Source: Fusibacter bizertensis (GTDB lineage: Bacteria; Bacillota; Clostridia; Peptostreptococcales; Acidaminobacteraceae). Taken from it: a stretch of 64,000 bases of DNA. How positions within the stretch are numbered: the first letter of the stretch is position 1; each line of letters begins with the position of its first letter. The DNA lies in NCBI RefSeq assembly GCF_029914245.1, contig NZ_JARYZI010000008.1, forward strand, positions 62,001 to 126,000, read 5' to 3'. A model generated the notes under the pieces. It saw only the letters and a program-made list of their open reading frames with translations. It ran no database searches and was not told the DNA's origin. Positions 50,134 through 58,877 of the stretch are shown here, in pieces. Made by a program: the position numbers and the translations under genes.

Positions 50134-50182
50134 AGAACGTATGTTCTGTTTTTATTATATGCCTTTTTGATAGATGTGTAAA
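50134..50182 (-). promoter_or_regulatory. SOS promoter with LexA/DinR box
   Basis: Minus strand: -35 TTTACA (50177-50182), 17-base spacer, perfect -10 TATAAT (50154-50159), then AGAACATACGTTCT (50134-50147), an exact GAAC-N4-GTTC LexA box lying over the expected start of transcription and just before the AAGGAG site. Confidence 0.85.
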
Positions 50183-50191
50183 CATTATGAC

Positions 50192-50236
50192 AAAAAAAAA
50201 GATGCTGAATTTGGTTTATATACCAATTTCAGCATC
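50192..50236 (-). terminator. Terminator after the SleB-like hydrolase
   Basis: GATGCTGAAaTTGGT...ACCAAaTTCAGCATC hairpin followed by T9 on the minus strand. Confidence 0.88.
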
Positions 50237-50270
50237 GCTTCATGCTTTAAATATTTTGATGCAAACTCTG

Positions 50271-51071
50271 TTAGTAATAGAAGTAATCGCCTTCAATTAA
50301 CTTGTAAAAACTATCTGTTTTTGTTGCAAATGGAATGTAATTAAAATAAAGACAATCCTTTGCTACTTCAACACCCATTAGTGCTCTTTTAGCAGCTGCA
50401 ACACTTAAATCAGATGGAACCTTAGTCATAAATCCACTTTTATATGCTGGTGGAAACTGATTTCTTTGAAAGATTACTTCGTAGATACTGTTTGGAAATT
50501 GTGTGCTGTTCACCCTGTTAAGTACAACATTTGCTACTGCAGTTTTCTTATCTAGTGAACCGCCTCTGGTTTCTGCTTCTATAATCCTAGATAACCACAA
50601 AAGATCATCGTCAGTATAGTTTAGCTCTTTCACTTCAGATGGCAATACTTCTAGTTCACTATTTTGAATCGTCATGTGTAATAATGTAGCATCCCACTGA
50701 TATGTGATACCAAGCTTTTCAGCAAGTACCTCAAAGGGAATATAGATTCTGCCATTATCAGCAAAGCTATTGTGTTTCATTTCATAACTTTTGTTATTTA
50801 TGATGAGTAAATTCGAGTCCATCTTAAAACTTAGGTAATCGCCATCAATAGTTAATACTGCTAATTTTGCATTTTGCAGCCACTCAACCTCGATGTTCAT
50901 TCTCTGTGCGAAATCGGAAACAAGACCATAAGGAATACCATTTTCCACGACAACCAAACCTTCATCAACAATTAATTGGTCGTTTATGGTTACCAGTGCA
51001 TCACTGGCAAATCCGAGTCCAGAAATCATTAAGCATGAAAAAAGCATCAAAATCAATACCTTTATTCTCAT
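50271..51071 (-). CDS. Secreted SleB-like cell-wall hydrolase with CuAO-N domain
   Basis: Peptidoglycan lytic enzyme. Signal peptide (about 1-22, ending GFA-S), a copper-amine-oxidase N-terminal-like domain (about 30-130) as in the amidase at 13735-15849, and a C-terminal SleB/CwlJ-type Hydrolase_2 domain (about 150-266) with LLWLSRIIEAETRGG (catalytic glutamate), AVANVVLNRVNS and a YFNY motif. 266 residues. Could serve spore germination or vegetative wall turnover; no GerQ or spore genes are near. Confidence 0.85.
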   Translation of the reverse strand: MRIKVLILMLFSCLMISGLGFASDALVTINDQLIVDEGLVVVENGIPYGLVSDFAQRMNIEVEWLQNAKLAVLTIDGDYLSFKMDSNLLIINNKSYEMKHNSFADNGRIYIPFEVLAEKLGITYQWDATLLHMTIQNSELEVLPSEVKELNYTDDDLLWLSRIIEAETRGGSLDKKTAVANVVLNRVNSTQFPNSIYEVIFQRNQFPPAYKSGFMTKVPSDLSVAAAKRALMGVEVAKDCLYFNYIPFATKTDSFYKLIEGDYFYY

Positions 51072-51116
51072 AATACCTCCCTTGACTATTTTTCGATTTT
51101 AACACAAAAAAAGCAA

Positions 51117-51156
51117 AAACAAAAGACATATTTTACCAATATGTCTTTTGTCGTTG
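51117..51156 (-). terminator. Terminator of purL
   Basis: Minus strand ACAAAAGACATATT...AATATGTCTTTTGT perfect stem followed by T-rich sequence. Confidence 0.88.
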
Positions 51157-51168
51157 GAATTTCAACGT

Positions 51169-54100
51169 TTACTTAAAGTACTTTACGCCTGATTTAAAGA
51201 TATCAAATTCCTTTTCTCCATAGATATTCTTATAAAGTCCGTTACCCATTCTCTCAACATGACCCATTTTTCCAAATATTCTTCCATCTTCTGAGAAGAT
51301 TCCTTCTATCGCCTCTACCGATCCATTGAGGTTAAAATGTCCATCATAAGTTGGATTACCCTCATCATCTACATATTGTGTCGCTATTTGACCTTTTTTA
51401 ATGAGTTGTCGTACCAATTCATCACTTGCAAAAAATCTACCTTCTCCATGAGAAAATGCCGTTTGATAGACCTCTCCTACATTTGCATCTGCCATCCAAG
51501 GTGAATGAACTGATGAAACTCTTACGTTTGCCATTCGCGCAACATGTCTACCAATTTTGTTAAAGGTAAGGGTTGGTGCGTCTTCTTGAAGTGATCGAAT
51601 TTCACCATAAGGTAATAAACCAAGTTTTACAAGCGCTTGAAAGCCATTGCAGATCCCAAGCATCAAACCATCTCTCTGTTTGAGAAGCGTCATAACCGCT
51701 TCAGCAATTTCAGGATTACGAAGGACTGAAGCTATAAATTTACCAGACCCCTCTGGTTCATCTCCCGCACTAAAACCTCCAGGTAGTGCAATAATTTGTG
51801 CTTTTTTGATAGACTCAGCGAACGCTTTTACGGATTCGTTTACATCTTTTGGTGTGAGATTTCTAAACACAAGTGTGTCTACTTCTGCTCCTGCCTTTTC
51901 AAACGCTCTTGCAGTATCATATTCACAATTTGTACCTGGGAAGACTGGGATAAATACCCTCGGTTTTAAAGTGGTAATCTTAGGTTTATGCGTTATTCTT
52001 TCATGACAACTTACTTTTTCTACTTTTCCTTTACCTCCGTGAACTGTTGGAAACACACTTTCCATTGGTGAAATAAAGCTCACAAGTGCTTTATCTCCGT
52101 CCACTTTAGAGCCATGAAGGATGAACTCAAACTGAGTAGTTGTACGGCCAATCCAGTTAAATTGCGATGCGCTTAGAGAATTTATCTGATCACTTGAACC
52201 TGTAACTTCTAATACTAAGCTTCCTAAATTAGCTTCAAACATCTTTGCACCTAAATCAGAGTCTATGCTAAATCCAATTTTGTTACCAAAGGCCATCTTA
52301 GAAAGTGCAGTGGCAACACCACCTTCTCCAACTGCATATGCAGAAATAATCTCTCCCCGTTTGATCCCCTCTAAAATTGAATCATATGCCGTTTTTAGCG
52401 TTTCAAAATCGGGCATTTCATGCTCATCTCTCTTTGCATCAAAGAGCACTATATATGAATCTGTTTTCTTAAGTTCTGGCGTAATAATTTCTTGATGTTT
52501 CCCATAAGTCACTGCAAATGAGATAAGGGTTGGTGGTACGTCTAAGTCTTTAAAAGTACCAGACATTGAATCTTTACCGCCTATTGCAGCCGTACCAAAT
52601 GCTGATTGTGCAAGACTCGCACCCAAAAGTGCAGCGAGTGGTTTTCCCCACTTTTCAGGATGGCTACCTAACTTTTCAAAATACTCTTGCAGTGATAGTC
52701 TTGCCTTTTTATAATCACCACCACTTGCCACTAATTTTGCTAAAGATTCAACAATCGCATATACACCACCGTGGAATGGCGACCAATTACCAACCATAGG
52801 ATGGTAGCCATAGCTCATCAATGATACAGTGTTGGTTTCGCCACCTATAACAGGTAATTTAGCTACCATCGCCTGTGACGGTGTATGAAGATATTGCCCT
52901 CCAAAAGGCATAACCACCGTTCCAGCACCTATGGTATTGTCAAAACGTTCCACCAATCCCTTTTGCGAACAAACATTGAGACTTGATAATTGCCTCAAAA
53001 GGTAGTCATCATATGCTTTGATCTCTTCAACTTTAAAAAAAGATGCCTTATCAGATGGTGCTTGAATCACAACTTTGTTTTTTGCCCTTACGCCATTAGT
53101 ATCTAAGAAAGCTCTGGAGAGGTCGAGGATGTTTTTCCCATGCCATGTCATTACCAATCTACCATCATCAGATACTTTAGCCACTACAGTTGCTTCTAAG
53201 TTTTCCACACCACATGCCTGTGTAACGAACTCTAAATCACTAGGATTAATTACGATAGCCATACGTTCTTGAGATTCTGAAATTGCAAGCTCAGTCCCGT
53301 CAAGTCCCTCGTATTTTTTCGGAATTTTATCTAAATCTATCGTTAAACTATCAGCAAGTTCACCAATGGCTACTGACACACCACCAGCACCAAAGTCATT
53401 ACATTTCTTAATTTTAGTTGAAAGTGCTGGGTTTCTAAAAAGACGCTGAATTTTTCTCTCTTCTGGCGCATTTCCTTTTTGTACTTCTGCACCACAATCA
53501 AGTAAACTGTCTTCATCATGTGCCTTTGATGAACCTGTCGCACCACCAACACCGTCTCTTCCTGTTCTACCGCCTATTAAGACAATCAAATCTCCCGCAA
53601 CAGGTGTTTCTCTTACAACGTTAATAAACGGTGTAGCACCCATAACAGCACCCACTTCCATGCGTTTGGCTACGAAACCATCATGGTATACTTCCGATAC
53701 TAAACCCGTCGCAAGTCCTATTTGATTCCCATATGCACTAAAACCAGCTGCTGCTTTTTGAGTGATTACCTTTTGGGGCAACTTACCCTCTAAAGTATCC
53801 TCAAAAGGTGTAAATGGGTTGCCAGCACCTGTAACGCGCATACTTTGGTAAACATAGCTTCTTCCTGACAAGGGGTCTCTAATCGCTCCACCTAAGCAAG
53901 TCGCTGCACCACCATAAGGTTCTATCTCTGTTGGATGATTATGTGTTTCATTTTTAAACATCAAAAGCCACGGTTCGTCGTTACCGTCTACATCTACATC
54001 TATCTTAATACTACAAGCATTAATTTCATCTGAAACATCTAAATCATCTAATTTTCCATTTTTTCTAAGTGATTTCATGTTAATTGTCGCAAGATCCATT

Positions 54101-54912
54101 AAACTTAGCGGTCTATTTGTCTCACCATACACATCATCTCTCATCTTAAAATAACTTTCAAGTGCTTCTTTGATAGGTGCGGTAAAAGTATCTTCTTCAA
54201 TTTTGATGTCTTCAAGTTCTGTCATAAATGTTGTGTGTCTACAGTGATCTGACCAATAAGTATCGATAACTTTAAGTTCTGTAATCGTTGGATTTCTTTT
54301 TTCCTGTGAAAAGTAATTTTGTACATGTTCAAGGTCCGCTCCGGTCATGGCGAAGCCCATTGACATTCTAAATTCTTCAAGTGTTTTTTTATCGAAATCT
54401 ATAAAGCCCGCTATAATTTCCACTGTGTCTGGCGCAGACCCCGTCATCTTAAGTGTCTCTGGTCTATCTAAAGTAACTTCATGTGCCTCTACTGGATTGA
54501 TAAGAAATCTCTTAATGTTTTCCAAAGCTTCCATCTCTATATTGCCTTCAAGTACGATAATTCTAGAAGTTTGAATTTCTGGTCTTTGATGAAGAGTAAC
54601 AATCTCGATGCACTGAGCAGCCGAATCCGCTCTCTGGTCATATTGTCCGGGTAAAAGTCCATATCTAAAGGCTTGTTCATCCTGAGAAAGTTCAAAACCA
54701 TCTTTGCAAACATGGTCGACATTTGGTTCTGAGAGAATTGTATTTATAATTTGATCTAGTGCTTCTTCAGAAACCCCTTCCATATCATAACAATTGATAA
54801 TTCTAAGTTTTTTGATCCCTTCGATGTGAAGATTTCTCATGATTTCTTCTTTTAAAGCTACTGCTTCAACATTAAATCCACTTCTCTTTTCCACTAAAAT
54901 TCTCGTAACCAC
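51169..54912 (-). CDS. purL: Phosphoribosylformylglycinamidine synthase, single-chain
   Basis: Fourth step of purine synthesis: FGAR + ATP + glutamine to FGAM. One chain of 1247 residues holds the synthetase domains (about 200-960; EKRNPTITELKVIDTYWSDH, FKNETHNHPTEIEPYGGAAT, DFGAGGVSVAIGEL) and a C-terminal class I glutaminase (about 985-1247; nucleophile in MLGICNGFQAL, partner pair near SHGEGRF). It matches the clostridial long type, so no separate purQ or purS is needed. Start is GTG at 54912 behind GGAGG. It is 8 kb from the pur operon and has its own promoter region with palindromes at 54969-54996. Confidence 0.95.
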   Translation of the reverse strand: MVTRILVEKRSGFNVEAVALKEEIMRNLHIEGIKKLRIINCYDMEGVSEEALDQIINTILSEPNVDHVCKDGFELSQDEQAFRYGLLPGQYDQRADSAAQCIEIVTLHQRPEIQTSRIIVLEGNIEMEALENIKRFLINPVEAHEVTLDRPETLKMTGSAPDTVEIIAGFIDFDKKTLEEFRMSMGFAMTGADLEHVQNYFSQEKRNPTITELKVIDTYWSDHCRHTTFMTELEDIKIEEDTFTAPIKEALESYFKMRDDVYGETNRPLSLMDLATINMKSLRKNGKLDDLDVSDEINACSIKIDVDVDGNDEPWLLMFKNETHNHPTEIEPYGGAATCLGGAIRDPLSGRSYVYQSMRVTGAGNPFTPFEDTLEGKLPQKVITQKAAAGFSAYGNQIGLATGLVSEVYHDGFVAKRMEVGAVMGATPFINVVRETPVAGDLIVLIGGRTGRDGVGGATGSSKAHDEDSLLDCGAEVQKGNAPEERKIQRLFRNPALSTKIKKCNDFGAGGVSVAIGELADSLTIDLDKIPKKYEGLDGTELAISESQERMAIVINPSDLEFVTQACGVENLEATVVAKVSDDGRLVMTWHGKNILDLSRAFLDTNGVRAKNKVVIQAPSDKASFFKVEEIKAYDDYLLRQLSSLNVCSQKGLVERFDNTIGAGTVVMPFGGQYLHTPSQAMVAKLPVIGGETNTVSLMSYGYHPMVGNWSPFHGGVYAIVESLAKLVASGGDYKKARLSLQEYFEKLGSHPEKWGKPLAALLGASLAQSAFGTAAIGGKDSMSGTFKDLDVPPTLISFAVTYGKHQEIITPELKKTDSYIVLFDAKRDEHEMPDFETLKTAYDSILEGIKRGEIISAYAVGEGGVATALSKMAFGNKIGFSIDSDLGAKMFEANLGSLVLEVTGSSDQINSLSASQFNWIGRTTTQFEFILHGSKVDGDKALVSFISPMESVFPTVHGGKGKVEKVSCHERITHKPKITTLKPRVFIPVFPGTNCEYDTARAFEKAGAEVDTLVFRNLTPKDVNESVKAFAESIKKAQIIALPGGFSAGDEPEGSGKFIASVLRNPEIAEAVMTLLKQRDGLMLGICNGFQALVKLGLLPYGEIRSLQEDAPTLTFNKIGRHVARMANVRVSSVHSPWMADANVGEVYQTAFSHGEGRFFASDELVRQLIKKGQIATQYVDDEGNPTYDGHFNLNGSVEAIEGIFSEDGRIFGKMGHVERMGNGLYKNIYGEKEFDIFKSGVKYFK

Positions 54913-54968
54913 TTTGCGCCTCCAGTTTTTGATTGTTTTACTCCTATTAGTTCCACCTCAATTGTAAC

Positions 54969-54996
54969 ATGTCAATTGACATTAATAAAATTAATG
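54969..54996. repeat. Two overlapping palindromes in the purL leader
   Basis: ATGTCAATTGACAT (54969-54982) is a perfect 14-base palindrome; CATTAAT-aaa-ATTAATG (54980-54996) overlaps it. They lie 57-84 bases upstream of the GTG, around a weak -10 TACAAT. Candidate operators. Confidence 0.5.
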
Positions 54997-55036
54997 TTAT
55001 TAATAGAATAGATTAGCATTGCTTATGATTCTTACG

Positions 55037-55067
55037 ACAAAAAAAGACACCCAAGTTTTGGGTGTTT
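55037..55067 (-). terminator. Terminator of the peptide-MFS-ArsR operon
   Basis: AAACACCC...GGGTGT hairpin followed by T7 on the minus strand. Confidence 0.82.
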
Positions 55068-55130
55068 AAGGAGTAAAAGTATCTATTTAAGAAGATACAA
55101 CAACAGCATATTCATGTGCCCACTTAGAAA

Positions 55131-56159
55131 CTAGTTATTGGCTTCTAAATCACCTATAAAATTATCAAACAGTCTCCTTAATAGCTCAACATTGGTACTG
55201 TAGTACATTTTTTTGCCATTTTGGATGTGGAGTGTCAATAATCTTAGCCCGAGTAGCAATCCTATATGGTGGCTAATCGTTGCTTTTGAAAGTTTTAAGC
55301 GATCTGCATAATCTTTAGCACATACAGGTTCTTTTGATGCCATCTGGATCATCAAAAGTTTTGTAGGATCACCTAGGCATTTAAAAACTTCTTGTTCGAT
55401 GGTTTCTTCCTTTTCAGAGGTAATATTTCGCATAGCAAAACCCAAAATCATCTTCATGCTCATATGATCTTCTGAAATTTTATACATCAACACGTATTCC
55501 CCTAGCACAGTCATACATACATCTATATCCGAAAGCGAATGGGTTTCACCCTCAAACTGAATCATCAAATAACTGTTTCTAAACTTAGTCTCATCTTTCA
55601 TAGCTTCTTCAAAATTTGCAATTTCACGGTCATAGATTGCATTGACCCTTGTCTCTATTTTTTCATAAGATGCTACAAAATGTGTTAATGTCTCCACACA
55701 TTTATAGTAAATCTCAGGCGCTTCATTCTTAAATTTTTTAAGCTGACTATAAGTCATGATAATTTGGCTGGTATTGTTCTCAATCAATTCATCAATTCTT
55801 GCTTTAATACCTTGTTCTCCAGTTTCTCTTGGTCTTACATACTCTTTGATATAGGCATCATAAAAGCCTTCTGGACCAACTGCTTTAACAAGCTGTATAA
55901 TTTCACGAGGATTTTTATCAGGATTATTGATCGCTATGTTGGCAATCATACCATCGAGATAATATTTTCTAAATAAAAGTTTCAAATCTTCAAACACTCG
56001 CATGGAAACTGAAGTAGAAAGTTCTTCAATTAGTCCTTCTATTTCTTTAGAAGGTTCTACACCAACTTTTTTAACTTCTTTTCGAAATTCATGTATCCCA
56101 ACCAACCTTTGAATTGCGAACACAAAATCTAAACTTTTTACACGAATGTTTCTAACCAT
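55131..56159 (-). CDS. ArsR-type winged-helix transcription regulator with long N-terminal domain
   Basis: A 342-residue regulator. The last 80 residues are an ArsR HTH (FKCLGDPTKLLMIQMASKEP, KLSKATISHHIGLLLGLRLL), with the recognition helix in KATISHHI. No metal-cysteine motif is visible. The first 260 residues are helical and unlike ordinary short ArsR proteins, probably a ligand-binding domain. It lies 64 bases after the MFS exporter gene and ends at the operon's terminator, so it probably controls that exporter. Confidence 0.8.
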   Translation of the reverse strand: MVRNIRVKSLDFVFAIQRLVGIHEFRKEVKKVGVEPSKEIEGLIEELSTSVSMRVFEDLKLLFRKYYLDGMIANIAINNPDKNPREIIQLVKAVGPEGFYDAYIKEYVRPRETGEQGIKARIDELIENNTSQIIMTYSQLKKFKNEAPEIYYKCVETLTHFVASYEKIETRVNAIYDREIANFEEAMKDETKFRNSYLMIQFEGETHSLSDIDVCMTVLGEYVLMYKISEDHMSMKMILGFAMRNITSEKEETIEQEVFKCLGDPTKLLMIQMASKEPVCAKDYADRLKLSKATISHHIGLLLGLRLLTLHIQNGKKMYYSTNVELLRRLFDNFIGDLEANN

Positions 56160-56223
56160 AATGCTCTCCTCATTTTAGCTAATCTATATTTTAGACGCCT
56201 TGCGTCTTTTATATATTATTACA

Positions 56224-57462
56224 CTAACCTTGAGACACTGCAACCTCTTTTAAGTTTGAGTTACGTTGAACTGAAAGTGCAATCACTGCGAGCGCAAGTG
56301 CATCGAATCCAAGTAGTACATAGCTAGGGATATAAGCCATCAACATACCTGTTAACAGATAGGCTATCGGCATAACGCCTTGTGACATAGCTCCTAAAAC
56401 TCCCATGGCACGTCCTCTGTATTCATCTTCTATAGTGACTTGAAAAAGAACTTGAAGCGGTACATTTACCAAGATCACTACCATTGAAAGTCCAACTAGC
56501 GTTATACCATAATAAAAAGGTACAAGTAAATGGAGGTTCACAAAAGGCATCACTGGCACTGCAAATAAAAACATCATCATACTAAATAAAAGCATAGCAT
56601 TTCTAAAAAGTCCCTGTGAAAACTGAATATTTTTCTTGCCTACATAGATGGACATCACTATAGCGCCTATAGGAAAAGCGGCTTGAACGATGCCATTTAC
56701 TTGAGGAGAAATGCCATGGTAATTGATTAGATCTACTGGCAATATAATTGAAAATCCAGATAAAAAGAAGTTAATTACAAGTGCATACATTGCAATGGTC
56801 ATAAACGTTTTTTGAGTTGAAACATAACGAAAACCTTCTTTTAAGTTCTGAATAAATGGTTCTTTAGATTTTTGTTTCTGAACGCCCGTGCCAAACATGT
56901 GAAAATCAATAAAAAGCTCACTCACCGATGACAAAAGAAAAGATATAGCGTTGATTAAAAAGAACAGTTTAACATCTATAAGGCCATATACGATTCCACC
57001 AAGTATTGGTGCAGTAATCGCTAATATACTATCAAGTCCTTGTGAGTAAGCATTGATTTTAGTCAAATTAGCTCTTGATACGATGTTGGGATACGCAGCA
57101 CCAAATGCACTGCTTAAAAAAACAAATAAAATTGCTAAAATCAGTTCTGCCATGTAAATCGTAAAAAGTGATAGTCCACTTTGCGGAATCATGAAGAAGA
57201 AGATCAACATGGCAATACCACTGATAAAATCCGCTCCAACGACTAAAATTTTTCGATCAATTCTATCTGCAATCCCACCAACAACTGGACTTAAGATGAC
57301 CATTGGAAGTGTCGTTAAAAGTAGTGAAATTGCAAAACTTTGTGCGGAACCCGTGAGTTTTAATATGTAAAAACTCATTGCAAAACCAAATAATTTTGAA
57401 CCAAGTGAGCTGACGCCTTTACCACAAAGCGTCAGCCATAGGTTTCTTAACTCTTTACTCAC
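56224..57462 (-). CDS. MFS family transporter (drug-exporter-like)
   Basis: About twelve membrane helices, 412 residues. The loop between helices 2 and 3 reads GGIADRIDRKIL, the A-motif of the MFS. The second half has the typical GYRGRAMGVLGA-like segment (EDEYRGRAMGVLGAM). The start is probably GTG at 57462, six bases behind GGGGGAT; the TTG at 57477 lies inside that site. It shares an operon with the upstream 37-residue peptide and the downstream ArsR-type regulator. Substrate unknown. Confidence 0.85.
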   Translation of the reverse strand: MSKELRNLWLTLCGKGVSSLGSKLFGFAMSFYILKLTGSAQSFAISLLLTTLPMVILSPVVGGIADRIDRKILVVGADFISGIAMLIFFFMIPQSGLSLFTIYMAELILAILFVFLSSAFGAAYPNIVSRANLTKINAYSQGLDSILAITAPILGGIVYGLIDVKLFFLINAISFLLSSVSELFIDFHMFGTGVQKQKSKEPFIQNLKEGFRYVSTQKTFMTIAMYALVINFFLSGFSIILPVDLINYHGISPQVNGIVQAAFPIGAIVMSIYVGKKNIQFSQGLFRNAMLLFSMMMFLFAVPVMPFVNLHLLVPFYYGITLVGLSMVVILVNVPLQVLFQVTIEDEYRGRAMGVLGAMSQGVMPIAYLLTGMLMAYIPSYVLLGFDALALAVIALSVQRNSNLKEVAVSQG

Positions 57463-57524
57463 TATGCTATCCCCCAAGTTAATTATAGTTTTTTAACCAC
57501 CAAGTTAACCGCAGTTGCTTTTTC

Positions 57525-57638
57525 TTATTTATGTCTTTTAGTTTGCTTGCTTGATTTTAATTCTTCTTGAGATAATGGTTTGAAAATTACTCTTCCGTCT
57601 AATCCTGTTTGTACGTTCAAGAAATTCATGTTATTCAT
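57525..57638 (-). CDS. Small protein of 37 residues, unknown
   Basis: A short reading frame (ATG at 57638, TAA at 57525-57527) behind a strong AGGAGG site seven bases before the ATG, and a clear promoter (57686-57714). The product begins MNNMNFLNVQTGLDGRVIF and ends with a basic SSKQTKRHK tail; no membrane helix or signal peptide. It is the first gene of the transcript leading to the MFS exporter, 62 bases later. It could be a leader peptide, a small regulator or a transported substrate; I do not recognise it. A frame of this size may occur by chance, but the ribosome site and operon context support it. Confidence 0.6.
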   Translation of the reverse strand: MNNMNFLNVQTGLDGRVIFKPLSQEELKSSKQTKRHK

Positions 57639-57685
57639 ATAGGTTCCTCCTATCAATTTAAAGGGTAATGGGTTTCTATGTAAAC

Positions 57686-57714
57686 ATCATAACACATAAT
57701 TCATTTGAGTTCAA
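57686..57714 (-). promoter_or_regulatory. Promoter of the peptide-MFS-ArsR operon
   Basis: Minus strand: -35 TTGAAC (57709-57714), 17-base spacer, -10 TATGAT (57686-57691). Confidence 0.65.
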
Positions 57715-57720
57715 TGAATA

Positions 57721-57741
57721 TCTAACTATAAATTAGTTAGA
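57721..57741. repeat. Operator-like inverted repeat beside the peptide-MFS promoter
   Basis: TCTAACTA-taaat-TAGTTAGA, a perfect eight-base inverted repeat seven bases upstream of the -35 box. Candidate binding site for the operon's own ArsR-type regulator. Confidence 0.5.
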
Positions 57742-57816
57742 ATTTAATTAAACCATTTTTAATCTCGTTTTAACCTAACCTTAACCAATGATTTTTCTGA
57801 ATTCTCTAATAATTCC

Positions 57817-57846
57817 TTGTTTCTCCATTGTTTATCTTGGTATAAT
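57817..57846 (+). promoter_or_regulatory. Promoter of the LysR gene
   Basis: -35 TTGTTT (57817-57822), 18-base spacer, extended -10 TGGTATAAT (57838-57846). Confidence 0.6.
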
Positions 57847-57849
57847 GAC

Positions 57850-57864
57850 ATTAGCTGAGCTAAT
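57850..57864 (+). repeat. Inverted repeat at the LysR transcript start
   Basis: ATTAGC-tga-GCTAAT, perfect six-base arms, lying three bases beyond the -10 box. Fits a LysR autoregulatory site (T-N11-A). Confidence 0.5.
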
Positions 57865-57887
57865 TCAAATTTTAATAACAATCAGCA

Positions 57888-57904
57888 GGGTTAATTATTA
57901 ACCC
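57888..57904 (+). repeat. Palindrome over the LysR leader
   Basis: GGGTTAAT-t-ATTAACCC, perfect eight-base arms, ending one base before the AGGAGG site; could block translation as an RNA hairpin or serve as an operator. Confidence 0.5.
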
Positions 57905-57915
57905 AGGAGGGCACT

Positions 57916-58821
57916 ATGGGATATGTACCAAATCATGCAGTCAATTTTGAGCTTTATAAGATATTTTATTATGCGGCAAACTCTTTAAACTTTTCTAAAG
58001 CTGCAGCGACATTACACGTCACCCAATCTGCTGTGAGTCAAGCCATAAAGTCTTTAGAATCTCAACTGGGCATCGCTTTGTTTTATAGACAAGGTCGCAA
58101 TGTCACCTTGACATACGAGGGCGAAGTCCTTTTTCAACATGTTGAAAAGGCTTATCATTTTTTCAGATCTGCTGAAAATGCAATTCACAATATTAAGTCT
58201 TTAGATGAAGGGACTATATTCATTGGGGCAAGCGATACTATTACGCGACTTTTCTTGATTGATTCAATCAAATCTTTTCATCAGCACTATCCTAAAGTCA
58301 GAATATCCATCAACAATCGCCCCTCAACAAGGTCTATTGAGAAGCTGGAAAAAGGCGAGCTTGATATCGCAATTATCAATGTGATGCCAAATTTTGACTA
58401 TGAAGATTTGCAGCTCTACCCATTAACCACACTAGAACATATCTTCGTGAGTTCTGTGCCTGTTGACCCATCACTTAATCACCTTAGCAACTGGATGGAT
58501 CAACCACTTGTGAGCCTCGAAAAAAAATCAACCACTCGAAAAATTCTTGAAACTTTTTACGAACGTTATGAGTTAGAGATGAAGCCTGCTTTTGAGTTTG
58601 GGTCATTTGACGTTGTACTTGAAGCAATACATGCAGGAATGGGGATTGGTTTTGTTCCAAAACGCATCGCAGCAGATCTTATTAATAGGAAGGAACTTTT
58701 TGAAATCCAAATTGTAGAACAAATTCCTTCTATAGATATAGGCATACTCATCAATAAAGGCAAGCCATTATCAATCGCTACACAAAAATACTTAGAAATT
58801 CTCAAAAATAACGAGACTTAA
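57916..58821 (+). CDS. LysR family transcription regulator
   Basis: DNA-binding regulator of 301 residues. An N-terminal winged HTH (about 8-67: ANSLNFSKAAATLHVTQSAVSQAIKSLE in pieces) is followed by a periplasmic-binding-protein-like effector domain (about 95-295). Closest in pattern to the CysL/CbbR-like Firmicutes group, but the effector is unknown. Starts behind AGGAGGG. It reads in the same direction as glgB, 56 bases upstream, so it might control the glycogen genes; equally it might control the divergent peptide-MFS operon. Confidence 0.88.
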   Translation: MGYVPNHAVNFELYKIFYYAANSLNFSKAAATLHVTQSAVSQAIKSLESQLGIALFYRQGRNVTLTYEGEVLFQHVEKAYHFFRSAENAIHNIKSLDEGTIFIGASDTITRLFLIDSIKSFHQHYPKVRISINNRPSTRSIEKLEKGELDIAIINVMPNFDYEDLQLYPLTTLEHIFVSSVPVDPSLNHLSNWMDQPLVSLEKKSTTRKILETFYERYELEMKPAFEFGSFDVVLEAIHAGMGIGFVPKRIAADLINRKELFEIQIVEQIPSIDIGILINKGKPLSIATQKYLEILKNNET

Positions 58822-58877
58822 GTGATTTTTGGGGAATAAATATTATGTAAGTAAAACAGATTGGGGGAAATAAGTAT

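Noticed and set aside
55078-55097. GTATCT...AGATAC repeat and a ten-codon frame near it
   Set aside because: The frame has no ribosome site; the repeat has no T run and lies behind a better terminator.
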